DNA of 64,000 nt from assembly GCF_024721975.1 (NCBI RefSeq), contig NZ_JANQBB010000008.1:62001-126000 (forward strand), written 5' to 3'. The stretch comes from Paenibacillus endoradicis. GTDB lineage: Bacteria > Bacillota > Bacilli > Paenibacillales > Paenibacillaceae. Under the pieces are notes generated by a model, which saw only the letters and a list, made by a program, of their open reading frames with translations, was not told the DNA's origin and did not search any database. The translations under genes were made by a program, and so were the position numbers. Below are positions 17,208-26,859 of this stretch, one piece after another; position 1 is the stretch's first letter; each line of letters starts with the position of its first letter.

Positions 17208-17561
17208 TAGATAAGTAGTAAAAAACTATTTATCGAAGTTAAGTATTATTAGGTTGTCATTGTAGTAAAAATCAAGAAGAAAATAAATACTTATTAAGTA
17301 TAAATAAATTAATAGTCCTATTTAGTGATAAATGTCATTGATAATTATAGGTAATTATTACCATCTAGTCAATTGATCTATACAATAAGATATTTTTATC
17401 CGATATATTAATTAGCACTTAACAAAGACGGAAGAGATGCATGCTGATAAAACTCCTAATATTTTTCTAATATGTATAAAGGTATGGAGCTAACAATTAT
17501 CATGTAAAATAACGTACGTTCAGTTAGTGAATACATACAGGAAATAGGGAGTGTGCTGATT
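17208..17561. other. Long AT-rich leader region of the chemoreceptor gene
   Basis: No gene is visible in 350 bases. The stretch is very AT-rich and includes the sigma-D-like site at 17381-17406. The last 20 bases hold the TAGGGAG ribosome binding site of the chemoreceptor. Confidence 0.5.
17381..17406 (+). promoter_or_regulatory. Possible sigma-D (motility) promoter
   Basis: TACA (17381-17384), 14 nt, then TCCGATAT (17399-17406). The -10 matches 7 of 8 of the sigma-D consensus GCCGATAT. The -35 (TAAA) has one mismatch and the spacing is one short. Placement upstream of a chemoreceptor makes it plausible. Confidence 0.35.
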
Positions 17562-19313
17562 GTGATAAGATGGATAAAAAGCAGAAGTCTTGTAGTTACA
17601 TGTTCCATTGTATTGGCAATAATATTAATTGCATTAAATGCTATAACGGCTTCAATTTCTTACTTCGCTCAAAAAGATGAAGTATATAAAGAATTTAAAG
17701 AGGTGGGTAGCAAACTGGCAGGTCAGGCACAAGCTAATGCTAACCTTATTGAAACAGTAGCATCATCTTTAAAGGCTGGTCAGGAAGGACCAGAGAATGA
17801 GTTAGCCATAATAAGAAAATTACTGAATGCAATGGTTGATGATGATGTACTTACAAATGCTTATTATTTTTCTGTAGACACTATTGATAAAGATGGAAAT
17901 ACTCAGCTACAGTTTTTGCAAAGTAGTGAGAATCTAGCGCAATCAGGTTTTGATTCTGGTTCAGCCTATATCTCAAACGATATATATACTGAAGCATATA
18001 AGAAAACACAGCAGAAGTATGCTGGACTTTCGCAAACTTACAAAGATGATCTTGGTACATGGATTGCGTATATGAGTCCAATTATGGACGGAAATGGAAA
18101 AGTAATTGCTGTTTTTGGTCTGGATTTTGACTATGATAAAGTCGAAACACGTATCAATAAGTTGTTATTAAAAAGTAGTTTAATTGGATTGGTATGTTCA
18201 TTATTGGCAATTTTTCTAATCGTAATACTAGTTCGAGTGGCGATTAAACCATTGCGTGTATTGGCAGCAAGTTCTAAGAAAGCAGCACTGGGAGATTTGA
18301 CGATTCAAGTACCAGTTACATCTGACAATGAAATTGGACAAGCATCTCAAGCATTTAATGAGATGATAGTTAGTTTACGTGATTTGACCATTCAAATTGA
18401 ACAAACTTCTCGAGAAGTGTCGGATTCATCGACAAGTTTGAAAGAGACAGCTGGGCAGACAGAAGCTGCAACGAATGAAATTGCTACAGCGATACAAAGT
18501 GTGGCAGCGAGCGCTGATACTCAACTTGAAAGCTCGAAGGAATGTCAACGTGCCATGATGGAGATGACTATTGGAATTCAGAAAATTGCGGAGTCATCAT
18601 CTGTTGTATCTGAGCTGGCAGCGGATACGTCTGACCTGGCGATGCAAGGCGAAACAGTTATTAATAAAACAGTAGAGCAAATGAATACGATTGAGCAAAG
18701 AGTATTTAACGCAGCAGAGGTCATGCAAGAATTGAATGATTCAAGCAATCGCATCGGTGACATTCTATCCCATATCGCTGATGTAGCTAATCAAACGAAC
18801 CTACTCGCATTAAATGCATCGATTGAGGCAGCCCGTGCGGGTGAGTATGGAAAAGGCTTTGCGGTAGTAGCACAAGAAATTCGTAAGCTAGCAGAACGCT
18901 CGAAAGAATCATCTAATGAGATTTCTGAAATTCTTAATGAGATTGGAAGTCGCTCGGAGCACGTGACAGCGTCACTATCAAGTTCAGCGAATGAGACTAG
19001 AATTGGTTCTGAATTAGTGAATGCATCAGGTGAATCATTCCGCTTGATTCTTCGTTCAGTGAAGGAAGTATCAGAACAAGTACAAGAAGTATCGGCAGCA
19101 TCTCAGCAAATGTCTGCGGGCAGTGAAGAAATTGCTGCTTCATTAGTAGAGTTAGAGCGAATGGCTCATCATTCAGCATCTAATTCTCAAGAGGTTGCAG
19201 CTGCATCTGAGGAGCAGTTAGCATCTGTTGAGGAAGTAGCAAGCTCATCTGAGCAGCTTAGATCGTTGGCTAGTGAACTAAGAAAAGCTGTTGGGAAGTT
19301 CAAGGTTGAGTAG
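17562..19313 (+). CDS. Methyl-accepting chemotaxis protein with extracellular sensor domain
   Basis: About 583 residues. The first membrane segment (residues ~10-32) is followed by ~165 extracellular residues of Cache-like character (DPDxF-like core [30 protein letters not shown]). A second membrane segment (~205-228), a HAMP domain ([24 protein letters not shown]) and the signalling domain follow, with the hairpin tip near [37 protein letters not shown]. It signals to CheA/CheW. The ligand is not predictable. The GTG at 17562 gives 11 bp from the GGGAG; the GTG at 17553 is too close. It is a stand-alone gene. Confidence 0.92.
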   Translation: MIRWIKSRSLVVTCSIVLAIILIALNAITASISYFAQKDEVYKEFKEVGSKLAGQAQANANLIETVASSLKAGQEGPENELAIIRKLLNAMVDDDVLTNAYYFSVDTIDKDGNTQLQFLQSSENLAQSGFDSGSAYISNDIYTEAYKKTQQKYAGLSQTYKDDLGTWIAYMSPIMDGNGKVIAVFGLDFDYDKVETRINKLLLKSSLIGLVCSLLAIFLIVILVRVAIKPLRVLAASSKKAALGDLTIQVPVTSDNEIGQASQAFNEMIVSLRDLTIQIEQTSREVSDSSTSLKETAGQTEAATNEIATAIQSVAASADTQLESSKECQRAMMEMTIGIQKIAESSSVVSELAADTSDLAMQGETVINKTVEQMNTIEQRVFNAAEVMQELNDSSNRIGDILSHIADVANQTNLLALNASIEAARAGEYGKGFAVVAQEIRKLAERSKESSNEISEILNEIGSRSEHVTASLSSSANETRIGSELVNASGESFRLILRSVKEVSEQVQEVSAASQQMSAGSEEIAASLVELERMAHHSASNSQEVAAASEEQLASVEEVASSSEQLRSLASELRKAVGKFKVE

Positions 19314-19380
19314 TGAGTAGGTAGGTATAAAAGAGTCCCATTGAACGTAACATATAAAATATTATTAACATAACAAAGAT

Positions 19381-19422
19381 GAAAAAGCTCTCGGAATCAT
19401 GATGATTCCGGGAGCTTCTTCT
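19381..19422 (+). terminator. Terminator of the chemoreceptor gene
   Basis: GAAAAAGCTCTCGGAATCAT pairs with ATGATTCCGGGAGCTTCTTC, a long stem with one G-T pair, ending in T-rich sequence. Confidence 0.8.
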
Positions 19423-19504
19423 ATACTGATATTACGATTGAATAATTTTCGTTTGAAAGTGGCTATGATACCATAGAATTATATACTAAAGAAATAGGTC
19501 GCTT

Positions 19505-19645
19505 ATTATACGATACATAATAATATTTGTTCTTTTTGTGCTGTTAATGGGATGTCAACAGCATGAGTGTTTTTGGGTTACACCTTTGGAACATGAAAGG
19601 GCCAAGCAGTATATTGCTATAGAGCGTTTATTAGTAGAAGTATAA
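19505..19645 (+). pseudogene. Possible lipoprotein remnant or very short lipoprotein
   Basis: The frame reads RYIIIFVLFVLLMGCQQHE...: a basic start, a hydrophobic run and an L-M-G-C lipobox, then only ~30 more residues before TAA at 19643-19645. No ATG precedes the hydrophobic stretch in frame (only ATT/ATA codons after AAAGAAATAGG; a GTG lies inside it). It looks like the start of a lipoprotein gene that has lost its start codon and the rest of its body, or a small unrecognised gene. It lies directly before the amidohydrolase. Confidence 0.3.
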
Positions 19646-19678
19646 TGAGCCTGAATTTCGCGAAGGGAAAGATAACAC

Positions 19679-20902
19679 ATGTTGAATAATTCATATTGGT
19701 TAACGAATGTAATGTTGGAGCAGGGTTATATTTTTGAAAATGAACAGGTGGCGGGTACGAGTACGAAGCGTTGCCATATTCGAATTGAAGGTAATATCAT
19801 TGCTGAAATTATTGGAGCAGAACTAGAGCTACAAAGTAATCTTCCCAAATACGATTGTAAAGAATTATTGATGCTACCTCCTTTCGAGGAGGCACATATT
19901 CATTTGGATAAAACATATTATGATGGACCGTGGAGAGCAGTAAAAAAAGTATCAAGCATCTTCGAAAGAATTGAAGAGGAGAAAGTATTGTTACCGTTGC
20001 TCCTTCCAACGGCCCAACAACAAGCTGAGAGCATCTTGACGCTTATCCAGGGATTTGGTGCTACACATGTGCGTTGTCACTGTAATATAGAGCCTGTTAG
20101 CGGGCTGCAGCGTTTAGAAGCGACTAAGAGTGCCCTTGACACATTCTCTAGTAAAATATCTTCTGAAATTGTAGCTTTTCCACAGCATGGGCTTCTCCGT
20201 TCAGATTCTGTTCAACTCGTAAAGCAATCTTTGGCAGAGGGAGCAACTCTTGTAGGGGGAGTAGATCCATTCTCAGTAGATGGTGACATAGAGAAATCAC
20301 TTCAGACGACGGTAGAGCTAGCGGTATTGAATAATGTTGGCATTGATATTCATCTACATGATGGGAACGATGCAGGTAAGCAAACACTGATGCATCTAGC
20401 TGATCTGACCGAAGAAGCAGGATTACATGGCAAGGTAACGGTTAGTCATGCGTTCTGGTTTGCAGGTGCCGACCCCATTGAAGCACTGGAAGTAGCTAAA
20501 CGGATGGCAACACTTGGTATGTCTATTACATCAACCGTTCCGATTGGCAGAATGATGATGCCACTTCCGATGCTCTATAATAACGGAGTCAATGTGAAGC
20601 TAGCAACGGATAGCCTAACGGACCACTGGTCTCCTTTTGGAAATGGAGATCAATTAGAGACGGCAGGACTATTTGCCAAATTGTATGGGCGTAGTGATGA
20701 ATTATCGCTTTCACAAACACTTGGATTCATTACAGGGGGAATAACGCCACTCGATCAAAAAGGCGAGCAGGTATGGCCGAAAATTGGGGACATCGCAAGT
20801 TTTGTATTGCTGCAGGCAAGTTGTTCGGCAGAAGCAATTGCACGAAGATCAGAGCGACTAGCAGTATGGTATGAGGGACGTCTGGTGAGTGGTACATTGT
20901 AA
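19679..20902 (+). CDS. Amidohydrolase family protein (cytosine-deaminase-like)
   Basis: A 407-residue TIM-barrel metal hydrolase. Metal ligands are seen in order: HIHLDK (about residue 76), the His of HVRCHCNIEP, DIHLHDG, VSHAFW, and the Asp in LATDSLTDHWSPFG. The HLDK/LATDxxxDxW pattern matches the cytosine deaminase/AtzC branch, which deaminates or hydrolyses amino-substituted rings. The exact substrate is unknown. AAGGGA is about 11 bp before the ATG. There is no transport gene next to it, and the nearest regulator is the IclR protein upstream. Confidence 0.85.
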   Translation: MLNNSYWLTNVMLEQGYIFENEQVAGTSTKRCHIRIEGNIIAEIIGAELELQSNLPKYDCKELLMLPPFEEAHIHLDKTYYDGPWRAVKKVSSIFERIEEEKVLLPLLLPTAQQQAESILTLIQGFGATHVRCHCNIEPVSGLQRLEATKSALDTFSSKISSEIVAFPQHGLLRSDSVQLVKQSLAEGATLVGGVDPFSVDGDIEKSLQTTVELAVLNNVGIDIHLHDGNDAGKQTLMHLADLTEEAGLHGKVTVSHAFWFAGADPIEALEVAKRMATLGMSITSTVPIGRMMMPLPMLYNNGVNVKLATDSLTDHWSPFGNGDQLETAGLFAKLYGRSDELSLSQTLGFITGGITPLDQKGEQVWPKIGDIASFVLLQASCSAEAIARRSERLAVWYEGRLVSGTL

Positions 20903-21084
20903 TTTTTTCTTTTTTGCTAGATCTTTAAGCTTCGTACATTTTGTTCACAGAACGATCACTTTTATAGGGATCTAATCAGCTGTTTCACGATTTGTGCAAC
21001 ATCCAAGAAAATTTTCCCGTTTTTAAATGAGTAAGCAAGTACGCCAACTACAATAATTCAGGCACTCAATTGGAGGAAAATCAG

Positions 21085-22320
21085 ATGAACAAAATGTACA
21101 AGATGCTAGCGACAACGTCAATTCTAGCCATGACAATTATTCCGCTTACTGCAAATGCGCAGCACGTTCCACCCCCTACGATTCATAATGGACAAGGGTT
21201 AATTCAACATCAAGCGAAAGTTGTTCCAGCTACGATGGGCTTAGTAACTAATTTCGTTAACGATAAGTCTGGCAAATTCATTACTGTATTAGGTCGAGGT
21301 CTTGCTGTAACTGATCAAAGCGAGATTGTTCTATCGATTACTAAAGATACAAAAATTATTGATTCTAAAGGTAACAAAGTGGCATTAAAAACGATTATTG
21401 ATGAGAAAAGAGTTGTTAAAGCATTTTACGGAGGTAATATTACTCGTAGCCTTCCGGCACAAGGAACTGCACTAACGCTCGTTGTTCAGGATTACACCTT
21501 CCTTGGGATAAATGGTGTAGTATCTGAAGTGAGGGAAGACAGTATTGTAGTAAAAGGGACAGACCTCTACTCATCAAATGAAGAGACGGTTATTCTACGA
21601 TTTGCTAACAAAGCTCAAATCTTAGATCAAAATGGCAAAGTAATTAAAGCTAGCGTAATAGAGCCAGGGATGAGCGTTAAAGCATTCTATGGCCCTGCTG
21701 CTACAATGAGTATTCCTCCACAATCAACATCTAACTATATTTTGGTGAACACAATTATCGAAGAAAACGCTCTTGAAAATGCTATTGGTACAGATGGTAT
21801 TATCACGAGTGTAACAGATAATCGTATTACGGTAATTGGAAATCCAATGGAAAAAGGCGGTACAGATTATGTTATCTTATCCGTGGATGAGAAGACTCAA
21901 ATCGTGGACGAAGATGGCAATAAATTAACGCAAGCAGATTTGAAAAATGATATTCGCGTCGATGCTTACTATAATGGAGTAATGACAATGATCTATCCAG
22001 CTCAAACTCACGCGGATAAAATTGTTGTAAAAGCAATGGAAACGAATAAAGTCGAAGGCACAATTATAGCATCGAACCTTACTGCGGAAGGTCAGGTCTA
22101 TGTTGATATCAACTCTGACCAATCTAAGACTAACGATATTATTCTAAATATCTCAGATAAGACTAAAGTGATCTCAATGTTTAACAATGGTGCTGATTTG
22201 AAAGTCGGTATGAAAATTACAGCGTACCACGAGTCAGCGATGACGTTTTCTTTACCTGGTATAACTAATGCTGAAATTGTGATCGTGAATTCTGACGATA
22301 ATGCAGTAAATACTCAATAA
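21085..22320 (+). CDS. Secreted protein of four ~90-residue repeats
   Basis: A 411-residue exported protein. The signal peptide ends near ANA (residues 1-25: MNKMYKMLATTS..., ITANA-type cut). Four repeats then follow. Each runs: G-x-V-[TS] start, a strand pair with ITV, ILS/ILxI, KTxIxDxxGN, and a closing V-K-A-F-Y-G ... M-T-x-S-x-P-x-Q type motif (VKAFYGGNITRSLPAQ, VKAFYGPAATMSIPPQ, VDAYYNGVMTMIYPAQ, ITAYHESAMTFSLPG). I do not recognise the family. Beta-rich repeats without enzymatic motifs suggest a cell-surface or matrix role. The ATG at 21085 has TTGGAGG upstream. A terminator follows. Confidence 0.8.
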   Translation: MNKMYKMLATTSILAMTIIPLTANAQHVPPPTIHNGQGLIQHQAKVVPATMGLVTNFVNDKSGKFITVLGRGLAVTDQSEIVLSITKDTKIIDSKGNKVALKTIIDEKRVVKAFYGGNITRSLPAQGTALTLVVQDYTFLGINGVVSEVREDSIVVKGTDLYSSNEETVILRFANKAQILDQNGKVIKASVIEPGMSVKAFYGPAATMSIPPQSTSNYILVNTIIEENALENAIGTDGIITSVTDNRITVIGNPMEKGGTDYVILSVDEKTQIVDEDGNKLTQADLKNDIRVDAYYNGVMTMIYPAQTHADKIVVKAMETNKVEGTIIASNLTAEGQVYVDINSDQSKTNDIILNISDKTKVISMFNNGADLKVGMKITAYHESAMTFSLPGITNAEIVIVNSDDNAVNTQ

Positions 22321-22336
22321 TTTAGTTCTGCTAATA

Positions 22337-22391
22337 GAACCGCTCCCTAATGGTTAGAGATTAATCTAACAGTTGGAGGTGCGGTTTTTTT
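22337..22391 (+). terminator. Terminator of the secreted repeat protein
   Basis: Stem AACCGC...TCC with GGAGGTGCGGTT and an inner GGTTAGA/AATCTAAC stem, followed by TTTTTT. Confidence 0.8.
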
Positions 22392-22541
22392 GTGGCTATT
22401 TTTAATTTGAAGCATAGTAAATCCAATCATGAAGGATATTTTAAAATGTAATATATGGAAATTAGTTATGTTATAATACGTACAAAGGTCAAATGAATTT
22501 TGTTATAGATTAACGAAAAAGTCAATCTAGGAGGTGCTAAT

Positions 22542-23231
22542 TTGGAACGAAGAACGCTGATAAAGCTTTTCGTTATTATTTTTACACTATTAGCAGTAAC
22601 ATTATCCTATTTCATTTATCAAAATGAGCAAACTCGTTTATCAAATTCTGTCATAAGCATCGCTGGAAATGAAGAGATCATTCAAAGCTACTTTAATAAA
22701 ATATATGATGAATCTATAACTGACAAAGGTAAAGTGATAGCGAAAACAGCTGATTTTCAAGTAACAAAATTTGATTTTTTGTATAGTAAATATTCTACAG
22801 AAATGTTTAATGAGTTAGGTGCCAATACGAAAAAGACGAATGATAAAAAAATTATTAATAATCTAGTTGCAAGGCAGCTTATGATCGTAGATGCTAAAAG
22901 TAAAGGGATTACTGTGGAAGATGATGAGGTAAATACTTTTATTGAAACGATGAAAGATGATTTCTTGAATAGCGAACAAGTTGATGTACAACAAAATGAT
23001 ACATTAATATTATTTAAAGCTTGGGCGCAAAGTGCCAATCTAACATTAGAACAATTTATAGATAGTGAGCTTCTTCGTGACCAATATGAAGAAGGAGCGT
23101 ACTTTTCAAAATTGTATGAATATCTTAGTACTGAGAAAATCGTGACCTCTATGAAGGATTTTGAAAAATATCAGGATGATCTGTTTGATAAGCAGAGAAG
23201 AAACATCGACATTACGTACAAAAATATATAA
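22542..23231 (+). CDS. Membrane-anchored SurA-N-like protein lacking a PPIase domain
   Basis: A 229-residue protein with a TTG start 7 bp after AGGAGGT. Residues 7-26 are a membrane segment (LFVIIFTLLAVTLSYFI), with the rest outside. The body has the helical SurA/PrsA N-domain pattern: NEEIIQSYFNKIYDES, then NNLVARQLMIVDAKSKGITVEDDEVNTFIE and ANLTLEQFIDSELLRDQY. No rotamase domain follows. It may be a chaperone-like binding module for secreted proteins; family membership is by pattern only. It is a single gene with a shared terminator behind it. Confidence 0.7.
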   Translation: MERRTLIKLFVIIFTLLAVTLSYFIYQNEQTRLSNSVISIAGNEEIIQSYFNKIYDESITDKGKVIAKTADFQVTKFDFLYSKYSTEMFNELGANTKKTNDKKIINNLVARQLMIVDAKSKGITVEDDEVNTFIETMKDDFLNSEQVDVQQNDTLILFKAWAQSANLTLEQFIDSELLRDQYEEGAYFSKLYEYLSTEKIVTSMKDFEKYQDDLFDKQRRNIDITYKNI

Positions 23232-23237
23232 CACAAA

Positions 23238-23282
23238 AAACAAGAGGTAAGCTTCCGCTGTCGGATCGCTTACCTCTTGTCT
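23238..23282. terminator. Bidirectional terminator
   Basis: ACAAGAGGTAAGC with GCTTACCTCTTGT, an A-run before and T-rich sequence after. It separates convergent genes and serves both. Confidence 0.88.
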
Positions 23283-23300
23283 TATATTTTATTCCATTAA

Positions 23301-26012
23301 TTACATGTTAGCAATCATTTGACGAAGTACTGTTTGAAGAATACCGCCATTATGGTAGTAATCAACATCAACTAGAGAATCTAGACGAACGATAGCGTCG
23401 AATTCAAACACAGTACCATCTTCACGAGTCGCTGTAACCTTAACTTCTTGGCTAGGTTGAACATCGTTAGAAAGACCAGTAATATCGAATACTTCACGAC
23501 CAGTAATACCTAGAGTTTTCCAGCTTTCTCCGGCTTTGAATTGAAGCGGAAGCACGCCCATACCTACAAGGTTAGAACGGTGAATACGCTCAAAGCTTTC
23601 AGCGATAACAGCTTTAACCCCTAGAAGGTAAGTACCTTTAGCAGCCCAGTCACGAGAAGAACCAGTACCATATTCTTTACCAGCGATAACAACAAGGTTT
23701 TTACCGTCAGCTTGATACTTCATGGAAGCATCATAGATAGACATCACTTCGTTATCAGGTAGGTAAGTTGTTACGCCGCCTTCAGTACCTGGAGCAACAG
23801 CATTACGGATACGGATATTAGCGAAAGTACCACGCATCATAACTTCATGGTTACCACGACGAGAACCATAAGAGTTAAAGTCTTTACGATCTACACCATT
23901 ATCGATCAAGTATTGTCCACCAGGGCTGTTCACTGTAATGTTACCAGCAGGAGAGATATGATCCGTTGTTACGGAATCGCCCATTAATGCAAGTACGTTA
24001 GAGCCTTTAATATCAGCGATCGGATTCAACTCTGTACCAAGGTTAGAGAAGAATGGAGGATTTTGAATATATGTTGATTTCTCATCCCACTCATAGCTTT
24101 CGCCTTCTGGAACATCAATAGCATTCCAACGCTCATTTTGTGTAAATACGTTCTCGTATTTGCTATTGAACATTTCAGGGTTAAGTGATGAAGCAACGGC
24201 TTGCTTAATCTCTTCATTTGTTGGCCAAATATCTTTCAAGTATACAGCTTCACCTTGTGCGTCATAGCCAATTGCTTCAGTTGAAAGGTCAATGTTAACC
24301 GTTCCAGCAAGAGCATAAGCGACAACAAGTGGAGGAGATGCAAGATAGTTTGCTTTAACTTGAGCATGAACACGACCTTCGAAGTTACGGTTACCAGAGA
24401 TAACAGCTCCAACAGTCATATCATTGTCAGAAATAGCTTGGCTAACTTCTTCTGGAAGTGGACCAGAGTTACCGATACATGTAGCACAACCATAACCAGC
24501 AACATGGAAACCAAGAGCTTCAAGTGGTGCGATTAGGTTAGCTTTGTTCAAGTATTCTGTAACAACTAGAGAACCAGGAGTTAGAGAACTCTTCACGTAA
24601 GCAGGCTTAGTAAGGCCACGCTCTACAGCTTTTTTAGCTACTAGACCAGCAGCAAGCATAACGCTTGGGTTAGAAGTATTCGTACAGCTTGTAATAGCTG
24701 CGATTACAACCGCACCAGTTTTAAGTTCTGTTTCAGCACCATTAGGATGCTTAACTGGAACGCTTTGTGCAATTTTCTCTTCAGATAGACCGTAGCCACC
24801 TTTATCAACTGGCTTGCGGATAATATCGTTGAAAGCATCCTTCATGTTCGTAAGTTCAACACGGTCTTGCGGACGTTTTGGACCTGCAAGAGACGGTACG
24901 ATTGTAGAAAGATCAAGCTCGATAATATCTGAGAAAATAGGATCTGGAGTTTCATTCGTACGGAACATATCTTGTGCTTTATAGTAAGCTTCAACAAGCT
25001 CAATTTGATCTTCTTTACGACCTGTTTGACGTAAGAAAGAAAGTGTCTCGCTATCAACTGGGAAGAAACCAACTGTAGCGCCATACTCAGGAGCCATATT
25101 AGCTACTGTAGCACGGTCAGGAAGTGAGATGTTAGATAGACCAGGACCGAAGAACTCAACGAATTTACCAACAACACCTTTTTTACGAAGCATTTCAGTA
25201 ACAGTTAGAGCTAGGTCAGTCGCAGTAGCACCTTCAGCAAGGCTACCTGTTAATTTGAAACCGATAACTTCAGGCATAACGAAGTATAACGGTTGACCAA
25301 GCATACCTGCTTCAGCCTCGATACCACCAACACCCCAACCAACAACACCAAGACCGTTGATCATTGTTGTATGAGAGTCAGTACCAACAAGAGAGTCAGG
25401 GAATACAACTGTTTCGCCATCAATTGTTTTTGTAGCAGCAACAGATGCAAGATACTCAAGGTTAACTTGGTGAACGATACCAGTTCCTGGAGGAACGGCA
25501 CGGAAGTTATCAAATGCTGTTTGTGCCCAACGAAGGAAACGGTAACGCTCTTCATTACGCTCAAATTCAACTTTAGTGTTATATTCAAGAGCTTCAGGAG
25601 TACCGAAAGCATCTACCATAATAGAGTGGTCAATAACTAGGTCTACAGGAACAAGTGGATTGATTTTCTTAGGATCGCCACCTGCTTTTTTCACTGTGTC
25701 ACGCATTGCTGCTAAGTCAACAACAACAGGAACACCAGTGAAATCTTGCAATACGATACGAGCAGGGATAAATGGAATTTCTTTATCTTCACGACCATTA
25801 GCCCAGTTCGCTAATTGTTTTACATGCTCAGAAGTAATTGCGCGACCGTCGAATTGACGTACTGCTGCTTCTAGAAGCACTTTAATAGAGAAAGGAAGTT
25901 TAGAAATATCAGTGAAACCTTGTTGTTCTAATCCACCAAGATGATAATAAGTGAATTCTTTACCGCCAGAGGTTAATGTGGAACGAACAGAATATTCATT
26001 TTGAGTAGCCAT
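23301..26012 (-). CDS. acnA: Aconitate hydratase (IRP/AcnA type)
   Basis: About 903 residues, matching the long bacterial aconitase that interconverts citrate and isocitrate in the TCA cycle. Iron-sulfur ligands are in [13 protein letters not shown] and [15 protein letters not shown]. The swivel domain has [30 protein letters not shown] and [14 protein letters not shown] (catalytic Ser region). Two adjacent ATG codons exist; the second (26012) has better spacing to AAGGAG (7 bp against 4). Firmicute AcnA can also bind RNA when its cluster is lost. A palindrome lies in its own leader (26041-26067). Confidence 0.97.
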   Translation of the reverse strand: MATQNEYSVRSTLTSGGKEFTYYHLGGLEQQGFTDISKLPFSIKVLLEAAVRQFDGRAITSEHVKQLANWANGREDKEIPFIPARIVLQDFTGVPVVVDLAAMRDTVKKAGGDPKKINPLVPVDLVIDHSIMVDAFGTPEALEYNTKVEFERNEERYRFLRWAQTAFDNFRAVPPGTGIVHQVNLEYLASVAATKTIDGETVVFPDSLVGTDSHTTMINGLGVVGWGVGGIEAEAGMLGQPLYFVMPEVIGFKLTGSLAEGATATDLALTVTEMLRKKGVVGKFVEFFGPGLSNISLPDRATVANMAPEYGATVGFFPVDSETLSFLRQTGRKEDQIELVEAYYKAQDMFRTNETPDPIFSDIIELDLSTIVPSLAGPKRPQDRVELTNMKDAFNDIIRKPVDKGGYGLSEEKIAQSVPVKHPNGAETELKTGAVVIAAITSCTNTSNPSVMLAAGLVAKKAVERGLTKPAYVKSSLTPGSLVVTEYLNKANLIAPLEALGFHVAGYGCATCIGNSGPLPEEVSQAISDNDMTVGAVISGNRNFEGRVHAQVKANYLASPPLVVAYALAGTVNIDLSTEAIGYDAQGEAVYLKDIWPTNEEIKQAVASSLNPEMFNSKYENVFTQNERWNAIDVPEGESYEWDEKSTYIQNPPFFSNLGTELNPIADIKGSNVLALMGDSVTTDHISPAGNITVNSPGGQYLIDNGVDRKDFNSYGSRRGNHEVMMRGTFANIRIRNAVAPGTEGGVTTYLPDNEVMSIYDASMKYQADGKNLVVIAGKEYGTGSSRDWAAKGTYLLGVKAVIAESFERIHRSNLVGMGVLPLQFKAGESWKTLGITGREVFDITGLSNDVQPSQEVKVTATREDGTVFEFDAIVRLDSLVDVDYYHNGGILQTVLRQMIANM

Positions 26013-26040
26013 CATGAGTCTCCTTTTTGTTATAAATTCG

Positions 26041-26067
26041 ATTTAGTTTCACAGAGTGAAACTAAAT
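26041..26067 (-). promoter_or_regulatory. Perfect 12-bp palindrome in the acnA leader
   Basis: ATTTAGTTTCAC (26041-26052), AGA, GTGAAACTAAAT (26056-26067): a perfect inverted repeat with a 3-nt centre, between the predicted promoter and the ribosome binding site. It could be an operator or an RNA hairpin. It lacks a T-run, so it is not a simple terminator. Confidence 0.6.
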
Positions 26068-26087
26068 TTCAAAAACCGTATATGTAT

Positions 26088-26117
26088 AGTATAGCTGTAA
26101 AACTACATGGACGTAAA
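26088..26117 (-). promoter_or_regulatory. Sigma-A promoter of acnA
   Basis: On the minus strand TTTACG (26117-26112), an 18-nt spacer and TATACT (26093-26088). It predicts a leader of about 70 nt that includes the palindrome at 26041-26067. Confidence 0.5.
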
Positions 26118-26250
26118 GTCATTTTGTAAGCTTTCTCATAAATATTGTTAAGCATCCCTATAAGGATGAGATTTAATTGTAGTTACCAATATAGGTGGGT
26201 TCTAGCGACTCAATTATACAGCACTTCAATTGCATCACTTCATGGTGTTT

Positions 26251-26704
26251 CATCTCCATAGACCAGAAAAATAGTGTCCATATCACCAATTTTACACAAT
26301 TCGTCTCCATAGACCAAAAAATTAGCGTCTATAGCGCCAATTCGGTACATTACGTCTTCATAGACCAGAAAAATAGTGTCTATAGCGCCAATTCGATGCA
26401 TTTCGTCTCTACAGACCAGAAAATTAGCGTCTATACCGCCAATTCGGTACATAACGTCTTCATAGACCAGAAAAATAGTGTCTATACCGTCAATTTGGTA
26501 CATTTCGTCTCAGTAGACCAGAAAATTAGAGTCTATAGCGCCAATTCGGTACATTACGTCTTCATAGACCAGAAAAATAGTGTCTATAGCGCCAATTCGG
26601 TACATTACGTCTTCATAGACCAGAAAATTAGCGTCTATAGCGCCAATTCGGTACACTTCGTCTCAGTAGACCAGAAAAATAGTGTCTATACCGTCAAATC
26701 CACG
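26251..26704. repeat. 51-bp minisatellite, nine units with alternating subtypes
   Basis: Nine exact-length 51-bp units start at 26251, 26302, 26353, 26404, 26455, 26506, 26557, 26608 and 26659 (the last is partial). The core reads ATAGACCAGAAAAATAG then TGTCTATA. Odd units carry AAAAATAGTG and even units AAAATTAGCG, so the true period is 102 bp. A decayed unit seems present at about 26200-26250. Since 51 is a multiple of three, frames stay open through it on both strands (plus strand ~183 codons), but no ribosome binding site or good start supports a gene. TAGAC/GTCTA in each unit can form small hairpins. Confidence 0.9.
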
Positions 26705-26859
26705 TTCTTTCACAGTGGACAAGAAAATTTTCTAATCACGCATTAGGACGGGCTAGTAGTAACAATTTCTACATGTATTTGCTAGTACTCGCATATAATG
26801 AACCAGTTATTCATACGTTGTGCTTGGACGGAATGATTATATATGTTGGGAGGGAAAAC

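Noticed and set aside
22472..22477. TATAAT before the SurA-N-like gene
   Set aside because: No convincing -35 at 16-18 bp, so not listed as a promoter.
26195..26746. Open frame of ~183 codons through the minisatellite, made of a 17-residue repeat (DQKNSVYSANSVHYVFI type)
   Set aside because: It has no ribosome binding site, starts at a GTG in poor context, and is open because 51 bp is divisible by three and the unit lacks stops; the opposite strand is also partly open. Treated as repeat DNA.
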